From positions 682,001 through 746,000 of the forward strand of contig NZ_AP017977.1 in NCBI RefSeq assembly GCF_000648235.2: a DNA stretch of 64,000 nucleotides, written 5' to 3'. Under the pieces are notes generated by a model. It ran no database searches. It saw only the letters and a list, made by a program, of their open reading frames with translations, and was not told the DNA's origin. The position numbers and the translations under genes were made by a program. Within the stretch, counting starts at the first letter, position 1; each line of letters starts with the position of its first letter. Below are positions 8,633 through 17,831 of the stretch, in pieces. This DNA comes from Neochlamydia sp. S13 (lineage in GTDB: Bacteria; Chlamydiota; Chlamydiia; Chlamydiales; Parachlamydiaceae).

Positions 8633-8822
8633 GTTAAGGTTTCTATATTTTTAAGCATTTATTTTAAAGGGTAATATTTAAGCAAATTTCCCATCTAGTG
8701 CTACAATAATTTGGCTCTTCGGGGGTTTACGTGGTAAAAGGTTTATCTAATACTTAAAGTAGTTAAATCTTACATGCCTCAGCAAAAAAATAATTAGGAA
8801 ATTTGAAGACTAATCAAGTAAT

Positions 8823-9092
8823 ATGTTTTCTTTAAAGGTTCAAACTAAGCGACTAAAAGCTATGCAAATAGATACACAAAACATCGATCATTTAGGATTA
8901 GTGGCTGGAATGTGTGAGGAAATAGGATTAGTTGACCTTATAGACCAAGCAGTAGGTAGCCAGGCGAAGAATAAGCATCTAACCTATGGGCAAGCTGTTA
9001 AATGTATGATCTTAAATAGATTGGGATTTGTAAGCCGGACGCTTTACAGGTATTCTGAGTACTTTGAAGACAAGCTCATTGACCATTTGTAA
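8823..9092 (+). pseudogene. IS1634-type transposase N-terminal fragment (DUF4277), scrap 1
   Basis: 89 codons contain the DUF4277 block 'DHLGLVAGMCEEIGLVDLID', followed by LTYGQAVKCMILNRLGFVSR and YFEDKLIDHL. This is the N-terminus of IS1634/ISL-like transposases of about 450-550 residues. The frame stops with TAA straight after DHL, so the catalytic DDE domain is absent. The frame starts at an ATG (8823) with conserved neighbours in the other units. It is retained almost unchanged in scrap 2, probably because whole units were duplicated recently. Any present function, such as a leader peptide or a promoter source for the downstream gene, is speculation. Confidence 0.8.
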
Positions 9093-9161
9093 AGAAATTT
9101 AAAAATCCCTGCCTATAAAAAGGTAGTGAAATAAAAATTTAGATGAAGAGAAGTTAAATAA

Positions 9162-11234
9162 ATGAACCCTTTGCATTCAAATCCTCCTGTTTTATTTCCT
9201 GTATTTAAGACTCTTTCTTGTTTTAAAGAAGAAACAAATATTTATGCGGAGATTGCAGCCAAGATTTTCTCAAAATTGGGAGCCTCCGATCTATGTCAAG
9301 CAGAGGGAGTTTGCCAAGAATGGAAGCAACTGATTCAGGCAAGTAACTTATGGAAAAAGCTTTATTTCCAAAAAGCTAGCAAAGCTTCCTCGCCAGAAAA
9401 AGAATTCACTGTAGGTACACTCCCTTCTGAAATGTTGTTAAAAATTTTTTCCTTTTTGCCTGTTAAAGAACTCGGCTTTAGCCAGCAGGTATGCAAGAGC
9501 TGGTGTGAATTAGGTGCAGACACTTCACTTTGGAAATGTTTACTTGGGAAAACTTATCCTACTTTATCTGCTACATCCGACACGATGAAAGTCTCTCCCA
9601 AAGATATACTAGCGGCTCAATACAATATAAAAACTAATCGTGCGCAAATTATTGATTTACTTCCTTTGGCATTGGAAAAAGGACATAAAGAGAACGCGCA
9701 AGCAGCGTTTTCTCAGAATGGTAAGCATGTAATTATTTTTAATAATGACATAATTAACTCTCGTTGTGAAATTGTTAGCCTTTGGGATGCTAATACAGGA
9801 AAATGTCTACAGGTTTGGGAGGGAATTACTTGGAGCAGAGATCTATTTCTTTCTTCAGGTAGCCAGTGGCTAATTATTAATAGATCTAAGTCTACTAGTC
9901 TTTGGGATGCCAACACAGGAGAATGTCTAAAAGTCTTAGAAGAAGACTCATTGGGTACAGAAGTATTCTTTTCTCCAAATAAAGAACGGCTAGTTACCAG
10001 GGGTAGCTTCATTCGCCTTTGGGATGCTAAAACGGGAGAATGTCTGCAGACTTTAGAAAGACGGGAAACAAAAGATTGGAGTTCACAAACACCTTTTTCT
10101 CCAGATAGCCAGTGGCTGGCTATCGATAGCTCTAAATCCGTTAGCCTTTGGGATGCTAAAACTGGGAAATGCCTACACACTTTGGAAAAACCGAAAAAAG
10201 AAAGTCTGTTCACAAAAATATCTTTTTCTCCAGATAGCGCGTTGCTAGTTATCACTAGTAATGAATCCATTAGCCTTTGGAGTGCTAACACTGGGGCGTG
10301 CTTACATATTTGGGATGAAATCAGTGAGGTAAGCTCAGTAACTTTTTCACCAGATAGCCAGCAAATAGTTATCGACGACTATGAATTCATTCGCCTTTGG
10401 GATCTTAAAACTAGAGAATGGGTCTGCACTTTTGATGAATGCGGGGATGCCTCCATCATATCTTTCTCTTCAGATGGTCAGCGCCTAATTGCTGATAATG
10501 GGCAGTCTCTTTGCCTTTGGGATGTTAAAGCGGGGGAAAAGCTAAAAACTTTAGATGATAAGCTAGCGGCACACACACGGATAATCCTCTTTTCTCCCGA
10601 CAACCAGCGGATAATTGCCGATACGATGGATCTCATTCGCCTTTGGGATGCCAACACAGGAGAATGTCTACAGACTTTAGAAAAACTGGAAAAAAAAGAG
10701 TGGCTTGCAAAAATATCTTTTTCTTCAAATAGTGAAAAGGTAGTTATTTACCTCATCGACTCCATCCACCTTTGGGATGCACAAACAGGGAAATGCCTAA
10801 AAAATTTGGAAGAGCCTGGAAATTTCAAACAAGCATTTTTTTCTCCAAACAGTCAATGGTTAGTTATTTCTGACCCACGTGAAGTTCAATTGTGGGATGC
10901 TCAAACAGGTGAATACTTGCGCCCTTTGGGAAAACACTTCGGATACGGGGGATACGAGCCGGCATCCTTTTCTCCTAATGGGGGACAATTATTGATTGGA
11001 ATGAAAGTTTTCGATTATTTCCCCGCTAAAAGCGATAGTTATCAACCCACGGAATCTCCAAGAAATCTAGAAAATGAAGAGAGAGCAAACAATCCAACTG
11101 AAAAATTGGTAACAGAAGAATCTAAAAAAAGAAAAGCCAGAAGTACTAAAAGCCAAGAAGATAGTAGCACCGTTTCAGAGGCAGGGGAGCATCTTCGACC
11201 TTCTCCCCAGAAAAAAAGGGAAAAAGGGGAGTAG
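9162..11234 (+). CDS. F-box/WD40 repeat protein, array copy 2 (mosaic)
   Basis: 690 residues with the same plan as copy 1: two F-boxes (near residues 26-68 and 84-128), ten WD40-like repeats and a basic tail (SKKRKAR, QKKREKGE). The gene is a visible mosaic. From about 9509 to 10227 it is almost identical to copy 3. From about 10228 to the end it is almost identical to copy 1, except for a short patch near 10480-10505 that again matches copy 3. This indicates gene conversion or unequal crossing-over between tandem copies. The same inferred role applies: a host SCF substrate adaptor if the protein is secreted. Start: AGAGAAG lies before the ATG at 9162. Confidence 0.85.
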   Translation: MNPLHSNPPVLFPVFKTLSCFKEETNIYAEIAAKIFSKLGASDLCQAEGVCQEWKQLIQASNLWKKLYFQKASKASSPEKEFTVGTLPSEMLLKIFSFLPVKELGFSQQVCKSWCELGADTSLWKCLLGKTYPTLSATSDTMKVSPKDILAAQYNIKTNRAQIIDLLPLALEKGHKENAQAAFSQNGKHVIIFNNDIINSRCEIVSLWDANTGKCLQVWEGITWSRDLFLSSGSQWLIINRSKSTSLWDANTGECLKVLEEDSLGTEVFFSPNKERLVTRGSFIRLWDAKTGECLQTLERRETKDWSSQTPFSPDSQWLAIDSSKSVSLWDAKTGKCLHTLEKPKKESLFTKISFSPDSALLVITSNESISLWSANTGACLHIWDEISEVSSVTFSPDSQQIVIDDYEFIRLWDLKTREWVCTFDECGDASIISFSSDGQRLIADNGQSLCLWDVKAGEKLKTLDDKLAAHTRIILFSPDNQRIIADTMDLIRLWDANTGECLQTLEKLEKKEWLAKISFSSNSEKVVIYLIDSIHLWDAQTGKCLKNLEEPGNFKQAFFSPNSQWLVISDPREVQLWDAQTGEYLRPLGKHFGYGGYEPASFSPNGGQLLIGMKVFDYFPAKSDSYQPTESPRNLENEERANNPTEKLVTEESKKRKARSTKSQEDSSTVSEAGEHLRPSPQKKREKGE

Positions 11235-11424
11235 GTTAAGGTTTCTATATTTTTAAGCATTTATTTTAAAGAGCAATATTTAAGCAAATTTCCCATCTAG
11301 TGCTACAATAATTTGGCTCTTCGGGGGTTTACGTGGTAAAAGGTTTATCTAATACTTAAAGTAGTTAAATCTTACATGCCTCAGCAAAAAAATAATTAGG
11401 AAATTTGAAGACTAATCAAGTAAT

Positions 11425-11694
11425 ATGTTTTCTTTAAAGGTTCAAACTAAGCGACTAAAAGCTATGCAAATAGATACACAAAACATCGATCATTTAGGAT
11501 TAGTGGCTGGAATGTGTGAGGAAATAGGATTAGTTGACCTTATAGACCAAGCAGTAGGTAGCCAGGCGAAGAATAAGCATCTAACCTATGGGCAAGCTGT
11601 TAAATGTATGATCTTAAATAGATTGGGATTTGTAAGCCGGACGCTTTACATGTATTCTGAGTACTTTGAAGACAAGCTCATCGACCATTTGTAA
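11425..11694 (+). pseudogene. IS1634-type transposase N-terminal fragment (DUF4277), scrap 2
   Basis: 89 codons, differing from scrap 1 by one residue (YMYSEYF instead of YRYSEYF) and again ended by TAA right after DHL. It lacks the catalytic domain. It sits about 70 bases upstream of copy 3 in the duplicated unit. Confidence 0.8.
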
Positions 11695-11763
11695 AGAAAT
11701 TTAAAAATCCCTGCCTATAAAAAAGTAGCGAAATAAAAATTTAGATAAAGAGAAGTTAAATAA

Positions 11764-13836
11764 ATGAACCCTTTGCGTCCAAATCCCTCTGTTTTATTTC
11801 CTGTATTTAAGACTCTTTCTTGGTTTAATGAAGAAACAAATATCTATGCGGAGATTGCAGCCAAGATTTTCTCTAAATTGAGAGCCTCCGATCTATGTCA
11901 AGCAGAGGGGGTTTGCCAAGAATGGAGGCAACTGATTCAGGCAAGTAACTTATGGAAAAAACTTTATTTCCAAAAAGCTAGCAGGGCTTTCTCGCCAGAA
12001 AAAGAATCCCCTATAGGTACACTCCCTTCTGAAATGTTGTTAAAAATTTTTTCCTTTTTGCCTGTTAAAGAACTCGGCTTTAGCCAGCAGGTATGCAAGA
12101 GCTGGTGTGAATTAGGTGCAGACACTTCACTTTGGAAATGTTTACTTGGGAAAACTTATCCTACTTTATCTGCTACATCCGACACGATGAAAGTCTCTCC
12201 CAAAGATATACTAGCGGCTCAATACAATATAAAAACTAATCGTGCGCAAATTATTGATTTACTTCCTTTGGCATTGGAAAAAGGACATAAAGAGAACGCG
12301 CAAGCAGCGTTTTCTCAGAATGGTAAGCATGTAATTATTTTTAATAATGACATAATTAACTCTCGTTGTGACATTGTTAGCCTTTGGGATGCTAATACAG
12401 GAAAATGTCTACAGGTTTGGGAGGGAATTACTTGGAGCAGAGATCTATTTCTTTCTTCAGGTAGCCAGTGGCTAATTATTAATAGATCTAAGTCTACTAG
12501 TCTTTGGGATGCCAACACAGGAGAATGTCTAAAAGTCTTAGAAGAAGACTCATTGGGTACAGAAGTATTCTTTTCTCCAAATAAAGAACGGCTAGTTACC
12601 AGGGGTAGCTTCATTCGCCTTTGGGATGCTAAAACGGGAGAATGTCTGCAGACTTTAGAAAGACGGGAAACAAAAGATTGGAGTTCACAAACACCTTTTT
12701 CTCCAGATAGCCAGTGGCTGGCTATCGATAGCTCTAAATCCGTTAGCCTTTGGGATGCTAAAACTGGGAAATGCCTACACACTTTGGAAAAACCGAAAAA
12801 AGAAAGTCTGTTCACAAAAATATCTTTTTCTCCAGATAGCGAGTCGCTAGTTATCAATAGTAATGAATCTATTAGCCTCTGGAATGCTAAAGCCGGGGAA
12901 TGTCTACATATTTGGGAAGAATACAGCGGGGGAAGCTCGGTAACTTTTTCACCAGATAGCCAGCAAATAGTTATTGACGACTATGAATTCATTCGCCTTT
13001 GGGATATTAAAACTAGAGAATGGGTCTGCACTTTGGATGAAAGCGCGGATGCCTCCATCATATCTTTTTCTTCAGACAGTCAGCGCCTAATTGCTGATAA
13101 TGGGCAGTCTCTTTGCCTTTGGGATGCTAAAGCTGGAAAAAAGCTAAAAACTTTGGATGAAGAGCTAGAGGAATGGGCAGAAATAACCCTCTTTTCTCCC
13201 GACAACCAACGTATAATTGCCGATACCTTAGATTTCATTCGTCTTTGGGATGCTAGCACAGGAGAATGTCTACGGACTTTAGAAAAACCGGCAAAAAAAG
13301 ATTGGGATACAGAAATATCTTTTTCTTCAAATAGTGAAAAGATAGTTATTCACCTTATCGACTCCATCCACCTTTGGGATGCACAAACAGGGAAATGTCT
13401 AAAAAATTTGGAAGAGCCTGGAGATTTCAAACAAGCATTTTTTTCTTCAAATAGCCAATGGTTGGTGATTTCTGACCCATGTGATGTTCAACTGTGGGAT
13501 GCTCAAACAGGTGAATACCTGCACACTTTGGGAAAACACTTCGGATACGGGGGACACAAGCCGGCATCCTTTTCTCCTAATGAGGGACAATTATTAATTG
13601 GAATGAAAGTTTTTGATTTTTTCCCCGCTAAAAGCGATAGTTATCAACCCACGGAACCTCCAAGAAATCTAGAAAATGAAGAGAGAGCAAACAATCCAAC
13701 TGAAAAATTGGTAACAGAAGAATCTAAAAAAAGAAAAGCCAGAAGTACTAAAAGCCAAGAAGATAGTAGCAACATTTCAGCGGCAGTGGAACATCTTCCG
13801 CCTTCTCCCCAGAAAAAAAGGAAAAAAGGGGAGTAG
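11764..13836 (+). CDS. F-box/WD40 repeat protein, array copy 3
   Basis: 690 residues, with two N-terminal F-boxes (LPSEMLLKIFSFLPVKELGF in the second), ten WD40-like repeats and a lysine-rich tail with SKKRKAR and QKKRKKGE. The first half is nearly identical to copy 2. From repeat 5 onward it diverges from copies 1 and 2 (for example SPDSESLVINSNESISLWNA against SPDSALLVITSNESISLWSA) and is closer to copy 4. Divergence between paralogues is concentrated in loops between the conserved LWDA-TG cores, as expected if the propeller surface is varying for ligand binding. Its role as an SCF-type adaptor is inferred from domains only. Confidence 0.85.
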   Translation: MNPLRPNPSVLFPVFKTLSWFNEETNIYAEIAAKIFSKLRASDLCQAEGVCQEWRQLIQASNLWKKLYFQKASRAFSPEKESPIGTLPSEMLLKIFSFLPVKELGFSQQVCKSWCELGADTSLWKCLLGKTYPTLSATSDTMKVSPKDILAAQYNIKTNRAQIIDLLPLALEKGHKENAQAAFSQNGKHVIIFNNDIINSRCDIVSLWDANTGKCLQVWEGITWSRDLFLSSGSQWLIINRSKSTSLWDANTGECLKVLEEDSLGTEVFFSPNKERLVTRGSFIRLWDAKTGECLQTLERRETKDWSSQTPFSPDSQWLAIDSSKSVSLWDAKTGKCLHTLEKPKKESLFTKISFSPDSESLVINSNESISLWNAKAGECLHIWEEYSGGSSVTFSPDSQQIVIDDYEFIRLWDIKTREWVCTLDESADASIISFSSDSQRLIADNGQSLCLWDAKAGKKLKTLDEELEEWAEITLFSPDNQRIIADTLDFIRLWDASTGECLRTLEKPAKKDWDTEISFSSNSEKIVIHLIDSIHLWDAQTGKCLKNLEEPGDFKQAFFSSNSQWLVISDPCDVQLWDAQTGEYLHTLGKHFGYGGHKPASFSPNEGQLLIGMKVFDFFPAKSDSYQPTEPPRNLENEERANNPTEKLVTEESKKRKARSTKSQEDSSNISAAVEHLPPSPQKKRKKGE

Positions 13837-14035
13837 TTTAAGACTTCTAGATTTTCAAGCATTTATTTAAAGAATAATTATTTAAGTTAAATACCCGTCT
13901 ATCGCTACAATAATTTGGCTCTTCCACGGGGTGTGTGTGTTACGTGGTAAAAGGTTTATTTAATACTTAAAGTAGTTAAATCTTACATGCCTTAGCAAAA
14001 AAATAATTAGGAAATTTGAAGGCTAATCAAGTAAT

Positions 14036-14359
14036 ATGTTTTCTTTAAAGGTTTAAACTAAGCGACTAAAAGTTATGCAAATAGATACACAAAACGTCGA
14101 TCATTTAGGATTTGTGGCTGGAATGTATGAGGAAATAGGATTAGCTGACCTTATTGACCAAGCAGTAGGTGACCAGGCAAAGAATAAGCATCTAACCTAT
14201 AGGCAAGCTGTTAAATGCATGATCTTAAATGGATTGGGATTTGTAAGTCGGACGCTTTACATGTATTCTGAGTACTTTGAAGACAAGCGCATCGATCATT
14301 TGCAAAGAAATTTAAAAATCCCTGCCTATAAAAAGGTAGCGAAATTAAAATTTAGATAA
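14036..14359 (+). pseudogene. IS1634-type transposase N-terminal fragment (DUF4277), scrap 3
   Basis: Homologous to scraps 1 and 2, but the ATG at 14036 is followed after a few codons by an in-frame TAA, so the surviving frame begins at the ATG at 14075 (94 codons). Unlike the other two, the TAA after DHL is CAA here. The frame therefore reads on through the leader as 'QRNLKIPAYKKVAKLKFR' and stops 15 bases before the ATG of copy 4. The catalytic part is missing. Confidence 0.75.
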
Positions 14360-14374
14360 AGAGAAGCTAAACAA

Positions 14375-16450
14375 ATGAACCCATTGCGTCCAAATCCCTC
14401 TGTTTTATTTCCTGTATTTAAGACTCTTTCGTGGTTTAAAGAAGAAACTAATGTTTATGCGGAGATTGCAGCCAAGATTTTCTCAAAATTGGGAGCCTCC
14501 GATCTATGTCGAGCAGAGGGAGCTTGTCAAGAATGGAAGCAGCTAATTCAAGCAAGTAACTTATGGAAAAAGCTCTATTTCCAAAAAGCTAGCAGGGCTT
14601 TCTCGCCAGAAAAAGAATCCACTATAGGTAAACTCCCTTCTGAAATGTTGTTAAAAATTTTTTCCTTTTTGCCTGTTAAAGAACTCGGCTTTAGCCAGCA
14701 GGTATGCAAGAGCTGGTATGAATTAGGCGCAGACACTGCACTTTGGAAATGTTTGCTTGGGAAAACTTATCCTACTTTATCTGCTACATCCGACACGATG
14801 AAAATCTCTCCCAAAGATCTAATTGCGGCTCAACACAATATAAAAACTAATCGTGCGCAAATTATTGATTTACTCCCTCTGGCATTGGAAAAAGGACATA
14901 AAGAGAACGCGCAAGCAGCGTTTTCTTCTAATGGTAAGCATGTAATTATTTTTAATAATGACATAATTAACTCTCGTTGTGACATTGTTAGCCTTTGGGA
15001 TGCTAATACAGGAAAATGCCGACAGGTTTGGGAGGGAATTACTTGGAGCAGAGATCTATTTCTTTTTTCAGGTAGCCAGTTGCTAATTATCAATAGATCT
15101 AAGTCCACTAGTCTTTGGGATGCCAACACAGGAGAATGTCTAAAAGCCTTAGAAGAAGACCTATCGGATATAGAAGTATTCTTTTCTCCAAATAAGGAAC
15201 GGCTAGTTACAAGGGGTAGTTTCATTCGCCTTTGGGATGCTAAAACGGGAGAATGTTTGCAGGCTTTAGAAAGACGGGAAACAAACGGTTGGAGTTCACA
15301 AATATATTTTTCTCCGGATAGCCAGTGGCTGGCTATCAATAGTTCTAAATCCGTTAGCCTTTGGGATGCTAAAACTGGGAAATACCTACACACTTTGGAA
15401 AAACCGGGAAAAGAAAGTCTGTTCACAACAATATCTTTTTCTCCGGATAGCCAGTGGCTGGCTATCGATAGTTCTAAATCCGTTAGCCTTTGGAATGCTA
15501 ACACTGGGGAGTGCTTACATATTTGGGAAGAAATCAATGTGCCAGACTCAGTAACTTTTTCACCAGATAGCCAGCAAATAGTTATCGACGACTATGAATT
15601 CATTCGCCTTTGGGATATTAAAACTAGAGAATGGGTCTGCACTTTGGATGAAAGCGGGGATATCCCCTTCATATCTTTTTCTTCAGATAGCCGGCGCCTA
15701 ATTGTTGACAATAGGCAGTTTCTTTGTCTTTGGGATGCTAAAGCTGGAAAAAAGCTAAAAGCTTTGGATGAAGAGCTAAGGGGGGAATACGCAGAAATAA
15801 CCCTCTTTTCTCCCGACAACCAGCGGATAATTGCCAGTACCAAAGATCTTATTCGCCTTTGGGATGCCAACACCGGAGAATGTCTACAGACTTTAGACCA
15901 ACGGAAAATAAAAGATTGGGTTAAAAAAATATCCTTTTCTTCAAATAGTGAAAAGGTAGTTATTCGCTTCATCGACTCCATCTCCCTTTGGGATGCACAA
16001 ACAGGGAAATGTCTAAAAAATTTGGAAGAGACTGGAGATTTCAGACAAGCATTTTTTTCTTCAAACAGCCAATGGTTGGTTATTTCTGACCCCCATGATG
16101 TTCAACTGTGGGATGCTCAAACAGGCGAATACTTGCGCACTCTGGGAAAACACTTAGGATACGGGGGAGACGAGCCGGCATCCTTTTCTCCTAATGGGGG
16201 ACAACTATTGATTGGAATGAAAGTTTTCGATTTTTTCCCCGCTAAAAGCGACAGTTATCAACCTGCGGAATCTCCAAGAAATCTAGAAAAGGAAGAGAGA
16301 GCAAACAATCCCACTGAAAAGTTGGTAACAGAAGAATCTAAAAAAAGAAAAGCCAGAAGTACTAAAAGCCAAGAAGATAGTAGCAACATTTCAGCGGCAG
16401 TGGAACATCTTCCGCCTTCTCCCCAGAAAAAAAGGAAAAAAGGGGAGTAG
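14375..16450 (+). CDS. F-box/WD40 repeat protein, array copy 4
   Basis: 691 residues, same architecture as its three neighbours: dual F-box, ten WD40-like repeats and a basic tail ending QKKRKKGE. Repeats 4 and 5 share a tract of about 55 bases (15310-15370 and 15439-15494, coding SPDSQWLAI.SSKSVSLW) that is almost identical, whereas copies 1-3 have a different sequence in repeat 5. This is a local conversion from one blade to the next. It is the last gene of the array. Its spacer (16451-16596) matches the one after copy 3 and then breaks off. Function is inferred as for the other copies. Confidence 0.85.
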   Translation: MNPLRPNPSVLFPVFKTLSWFKEETNVYAEIAAKIFSKLGASDLCRAEGACQEWKQLIQASNLWKKLYFQKASRAFSPEKESTIGKLPSEMLLKIFSFLPVKELGFSQQVCKSWYELGADTALWKCLLGKTYPTLSATSDTMKISPKDLIAAQHNIKTNRAQIIDLLPLALEKGHKENAQAAFSSNGKHVIIFNNDIINSRCDIVSLWDANTGKCRQVWEGITWSRDLFLFSGSQLLIINRSKSTSLWDANTGECLKALEEDLSDIEVFFSPNKERLVTRGSFIRLWDAKTGECLQALERRETNGWSSQIYFSPDSQWLAINSSKSVSLWDAKTGKYLHTLEKPGKESLFTTISFSPDSQWLAIDSSKSVSLWNANTGECLHIWEEINVPDSVTFSPDSQQIVIDDYEFIRLWDIKTREWVCTLDESGDIPFISFSSDSRRLIVDNRQFLCLWDAKAGKKLKALDEELRGEYAEITLFSPDNQRIIASTKDLIRLWDANTGECLQTLDQRKIKDWVKKISFSSNSEKVVIRFIDSISLWDAQTGKCLKNLEETGDFRQAFFSSNSQWLVISDPHDVQLWDAQTGEYLRTLGKHLGYGGDEPASFSPNGGQLLIGMKVFDFFPAKSDSYQPAESPRNLEKEERANNPTEKLVTEESKKRKARSTKSQEDSSNISAAVEHLPPSPQKKRKKGE

Positions 16451-16755
16451 TTTAAGACTTCTAGATTTTCAAGCATTTATTTAAAGAATAATTATTTAAG
16501 TTAAATACCCGTCTATCGCTACAATAATTTGGCTCTTCCACGGGGTGTGTGTGTTACTTGGTAAAAGGTTTATTTAATACTTAAAGTAGTTAAATAAAAT
16601 AGCGTTTATCATATCCTACTGTTTGCAAATAAAAGAAGTAAGTGAACAAATGCTAAATCACTCGCATTAACTAGAAACCAAACATGAGATTTCCCTCACG
16701 CTTTTTATTGAATAGGAATTAAATTTTGCCTAAGCAAATGATTCTCATGGGAATT

Positions 16756-17814
16756 TTAATGAGGAGATTTATCTTTAAGAATTTTTATCTCTTCTTGTAG
16801 AGCTTTAATTATTTTTATATATTTTTCTATATGGTTGAGAAAAACGCTATTACGATTATGAATCTCGATAGGCTGGGCTGGCAGCCCTCCATATTTACCA
16901 GACGTAGGCAAGGATTTGGTCACCCCAGTACGTCCGGCTAGCATCACTTCATCGGCAATTTTAAGATGTCCCGCTACCGCTACTTGACCTCCCATCACGA
17001 CATGACGGCCAGTTTTAGTGGAGCCGGCAATTCCTGTCTGCGCAACGATAATATTATGAGCCCCTATCGTGACGTTATGGCCAATTTGCACAAGGTTATC
17101 TATTTTAGAGCCTCTTTTAATGTGAGTGGTTTCAAAGCGAGATCGATCGATGGTAGTATTGGCTCCAATTTCAACATCATCTTCTATTTCCACTTTACCT
17201 AATTGTTGCAATTTAATGTGTTCACCAGCTTTGTTGGTAATGTAACCGAAACCACAAGCTCCTATCACAGCACCTGGTTGTAGAATGACTCTGTCTCCTA
17301 GGGAGCAGCGTTCACGGATTACAGCCTTAGGATGGATAAGGCAATCCTTTCCTATAGTAACATAAGGACCTACGTACACTCCTGCACCAATAAAGGTATT
17401 GTCATCTATTTTAGCTTCTTTATCTATAACAGCATGGGGACCAATTTTTACATTAGCGCCAATTTGGCACGTTTCGTGAATCACAGCTGTTGGATGAATT
17501 CCTGCAAAACCCGTAAGCTCTCCCTTCTCTTTAAAAAAAGCATCAATTAATTGTTGAAATGCTAAAGAAGGGTTTTCATTAATCAAAAAGTTACGATCAC
17601 CCGCCAAAGGCATATGCGAATTAACAAATATCACGCCTGCATGAGATTTTTGCATCGCTTGCTCATAGCGGGGATTTTCTAGAAAGGAGGCCTCTTTGGC
17701 ACTCGCTCTTTCTAGATCGGCAACCCCTTCAATTTCATAATCGGGATTGCCTATCAGCTTTGATTGTGTCATCACTGCTATATGGGCTAGCTTAAAGGTT
17801 TTTAAGGAATTCAT
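16756..17814 (-). CDS. lpxD: UDP-3-O-(3-hydroxyacyl)glucosamine N-acyltransferase
   Basis: 352 residues. LpxD transfers a 3-hydroxyacyl chain from acyl carrier protein to the 2-amine of UDP-3-O-acyl-glucosamine, the third step of lipid A synthesis, in the cytosol. The N-terminal uridine-binding domain is seen near residues 1-100 ('GVADLERASAKEASFLENPR'). A left-handed beta-helix of hexapeptide repeats spans about residues 105-310 (IGANVKIGPHAVI, IGAGVYVGPYVTI). 'NLVQIGHNVTIGAHNIIVAQ' carries the catalytic histidine. The C-terminal helix follows (FLNHIEKYIKIIKALQEEIK). Length is normal. It lies 17 bases after ompH and continues the bamA-ompH-lpxD order known in chlamydiae, so it is probably co-transcribed with them. 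Its acyl-ACP comes from the FAS II genes encoded nearby. Confidence 0.96.
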   Translation of the reverse strand: MNSLKTFKLAHIAVMTQSKLIGNPDYEIEGVADLERASAKEASFLENPRYEQAMQKSHAGVIFVNSHMPLAGDRNFLINENPSLAFQQLIDAFFKEKGELTGFAGIHPTAVIHETCQIGANVKIGPHAVIDKEAKIDDNTFIGAGVYVGPYVTIGKDCLIHPKAVIRERCSLGDRVILQPGAVIGACGFGYITNKAGEHIKLQQLGKVEIEDDVEIGANTTIDRSRFETTHIKRGSKIDNLVQIGHNVTIGAHNIIVAQTGIAGSTKTGRHVVMGGQVAVAGHLKIADEVMLAGRTGVTKSLPTSGKYGGLPAQPIEIHNRNSVFLNHIEKYIKIIKALQEEIKILKDKSPH

Positions 17815-17831
17815 CGATTTCTCTTATGACT

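Larger units (their letters stand above)
8633..11234 (+). repeat. Tandem duplication unit 1 (spacer + transposase scrap + F-box/WD40 gene)
   Basis: Each unit has an AT-rich tail of about 190 bases, a 90-codon DUF4277 fragment, the leader and a complete F-box/WD40 gene. This unit and the next are both 2602 bases long (8633-11234, 11235-13836). A third runs 13837-16450 (2614 bases). The spacers after copies 1 and 2 (8633-8822, 11235-11424) are nearly identical; those after copies 3 and 4 (13837-13980, 16451-16596) match each other best. Confidence 0.85.
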
